Source: an uncultured Eubacteriales bacterium
GTDB lineage: Bacteria > Bacillota > Clostridia > Christensenellales > Aristaeellaceae
Reading direction: 5' to 3'
Assembly: GCA_944353735.1 (NCBI GenBank)
Contig: CALVPU010000245.1
Coordinates: forward strand, 1 to 6,774
DNA: 6,774 nucleotides
The position numbers were made by a program, and so were the translations under genes. How positions within the stretch are numbered: position 1 is the stretch's first letter; every line of letters starts with the position of its first letter. Of the stretch, positions 5,425 to 6,774 are shown piece by piece. The notes under the pieces are model-generated. The model saw only the letters and a program-made list of their open reading frames with translations, had not been told where the DNA came from and ran no database searches.

Positions 5425-6774
5425 ATGCGCATGAAGAGATGGTTGGCGATCCTGCTCTGTTTGGCGATGCTCATTCCCGCCGCCAGCGCGGCGGATTCCG
5501 GCGCGCTGGCGGTCGCGAGCCGCCCGCACCACGCGGAACATCACAAGCTGCTCCCTGCGCTGCCGGACGGCGAGCGCACCGAAGACGACGCGGCTTCTAC
5601 CTTGCCGGACGGCGAGCGCCCGGAGGGCGGCAAGCGGCTGCCGGGCGCAGCGGAGCAGCCGGACGGCGCGGCTTCTACCTTGCCGGACGGCGAGCGCACC
5701 GAGGACGATGCGGCTTCTACCTTGCTGGACGGCGAGCGTTCCGAGGACGATGCGGCTTCCGCTCTGCCGGATGCGGCGGATGCGGACCAGTCGGTCGTGC
5801 TCGAGATCGGCGATATCGTCCTCGAGGTCGACGGCGAACAGTTTCCCATCGATGCCGAGGCCGCAATGGCGATGCGCAGCACGCCGGACGACATCTACGT
5901 ACAGTTTGAGGCGCGCGCCGGCGAGCGGGCGGTCTTCCCGATGCAGTTCCAGCGAAACCGGGAGGGCATCGCGGTGCAGATCGGCGAATCCGACACGGTT
6001 TACTTCTTTACCGCCAGCTTCTTCGAATCCGCCGCCATGGGCGTCGGCAGCTTCGCGGAGCAGTTTGAAGCCATCGTTGAAGATCCGGCGGCTTCCGACG
6101 CCGAATTCGACGCGTCCGCGGTGGTGTCCGACCTCTGCGCGGCGCTCGAGGCAAACGGCGTGCAGGCGGACGAGGCGGAGCTGGACGGCGAAGCGGCGGC
6201 GCGCTGGGCATTCGACTTTACCACCGGCGAGACCGTCGCCCTGGCGCAGGCGCTGTCGGAATCGCTGCGCGAAAGCGGCGCGTACGCCTATCTGGGACTC
6301 GACGACATGGAGGCGGAGTTGGCGAGCCTGCCCGCCGTCGCGATCGAACTGGGCCTGGAGGGCGAATTGACGTGCGCCGAGAGCGGCGCGGTGGCGCTCG
6401 AGGGTGTGTTGGACTTCGGCGGCGACGTGGGCCGGATGCCCTTTTCGCTGGCGTGGGACGGCGCGGACGCGGGCTCTTTGTCGCTGCAGCTGATCAGCGG
6501 CGACCTGCCGAGCATGGAGGGCCAGATCAACGCCGACGGCGAGGCGTGGGAGATCCTCTACCGCGAGCCGGGCATGGACGCGCGCGTGCAGCTGCTGCTG
6601 ACGACGGCGGCGGACGGCGCCGACCAGCTCGACATGCGCGTCGAGGTCGACGCCGGCGCGCCCGCGCTCATGAATGTGATTTCGGATTTCGACACGATCT
6701 ATGACGTCGACATCGACGTCAGCGGACGCTCCGGTCCGGCGCTCACGGACGATGCGGTGATGGACATCGACGCC
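5425..6774 (+). CDS. Exported protein with 14-residue repeats, paralogue of the upstream exported protein (3' end outside window)
   Basis: 450 codons are visible and the frame is open at the right edge. The start ATG at 5425 has GGGAGG at 5413-5418, 6 nt upstream. Residues 1-22 are a classic signal peptide: MRMKR, a hydrophobic core, and the cleavage site ASA before Ala23. Residues 46-113 are a low-complexity spacer of repeats LPDGERTEDDAAST. From residue 128 the sequence tracks the upstream protein: IGDIVLEVDGEQFPID against ISDIVVTVDGEAYPLD, then FPMQFQRNREGIAVQIG against FPMQAKVSDAGLSWVIG. Near the window edge LTDDAVM matches ITDDSVV. From the GDIV segment to that landmark it is about 100 residues shorter than its paralogue, so an internal segment is missing or was gained. 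Function is unknown and no catalytic motif is seen. Export across the membrane is well supported; cell-surface location is inference. Whether it also carries the DUF4367-like and GGADGPT segments lies beyond the window. Confidence 0.85.
   Translation, partial: MRMKRWLAILLCLAMLIPAASAADSGALAVASRPHHAEHHKLLPALPDGERTEDDAASTLPDGERPEGGKRLPGAAEQPDGAASTLPDGERTEDDAASTLLDGERSEDDAASALPDAADADQSVVLEIGDIVLEVDGEQFPIDAEAAMAMRSTPDDIYVQFEARAGERAVFPMQFQRNREGIAVQIGESDTVYFFTASFFESAAMGVGSFAEQFEAIVEDPAASDAEFDASAVVSDLCAALEANGVQADEAELDGEAAARWAFDFTTGETVALAQALSESLRESGAYAYLGLDDMEAELASLPAVAIELGLEGELTCAESGAVALEGVLDFGGDVGRMPFSLAWDGADAGSLSLQLISGDLPSMEGQINADGEAWEILYREPGMDARVQLLLTTAADGADQLDMRVEVDAGAPALMNVISDFDTIYDVDIDVSGRSGPALTDDAVMDIDA
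5559..5762 (+). repeat. 42-bp in-frame coding repeat (14 residues)
   Basis: Units start at 5559, 5601, 5679 and 5721, and a partial unit starts at 5763. Spacing is 42 bp except for the second unit, which is 78 bp because it carries 36 extra bases, including a degenerate half copy (PDGAAST). The consensus peptide is LPDGERTEDDAAST. Nucleotide identity among units is high, including shared synonymous positions such as GCTTCTAC, so the repeat probably expands and contracts by slippage or recombination. It links the signal peptide to the folded domain. Confidence 0.85.

Noticed and set aside
4848..5909. 353-codon plus-strand frame overlapping the end of one exported-protein gene and the start of the next
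   Set aside because: It runs through a GC hairpin and degenerate repeats, overlaps the supported gene at 5425 in another frame, and is Arg/Gly-rich with no ribosome binding site or motif.

Overview
The window is very GC-rich, with small islands of AT-richer promoter sequence. Strong GGAGG-type ribosome binding sites, extended -10 promoters of the form TGnTAYAAT and Sec-type signal peptides fit a bacterium. The style suggests a high-GC uncultured Bacillota/Clostridia-type gut organism, but that placement is an inference from gene style, not a marker. Because GC is so high, almost every frame is open, so only reading frames supported by a ribosome binding site, a recognisable fold or paralogy are annotated.

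Layout. (1) 1-1363, minus strand: one continuous reading frame joining an N-terminal GNAT acetyltransferase domain to a C-terminal nucleoside phosphorylase domain. It runs off the left edge and has its own promoter and a GC hairpin in its leader. (2) About 1364-2154: a roughly 0.8 kb intergenic region between two divergent promoters, filled with tandem repeats. A ~20-nt core recurs about ten times every 54-66 bp; two 131-bp units are followed by three ~115-bp units. (3) 2229-2528, plus strand: a 99-residue glutaredoxin-like protein with CxxC motifs at both ends and a well-formed promoter. (4) 2643-2684: a perfect 11-bp inverted repeat around the -35 of the strongest-looking promoter in the window. 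(5) 2773-4851, plus strand: a 692-residue exported acidic protein with a C-terminal DUF4367-like region and a GGADGPT motif. It is followed by a 13-bp GC hairpin. (6) 4894-5424: 0.5 kb with no convincing gene, made of degenerate G/A-rich repeats. (7) 5425 to the right edge, plus strand: a second exported protein, clearly paralogous to the first, with a 14-residue repeat after its signal peptide.

How it fits together. The two exported proteins form a tandem paralogous pair of unknown function, probably cell-surface or secreted; nothing shows an enzyme active site. The glutaredoxin-like gene and the fusion enzyme have separate promoters and no evident functional link to the exported pair. The points most worth a second look are the GNAT-phosphorylase fusion, the core-periodic repeat array, the palindrome over the -35, and the paralogous exported pair with its isolated GGADGPT motif.
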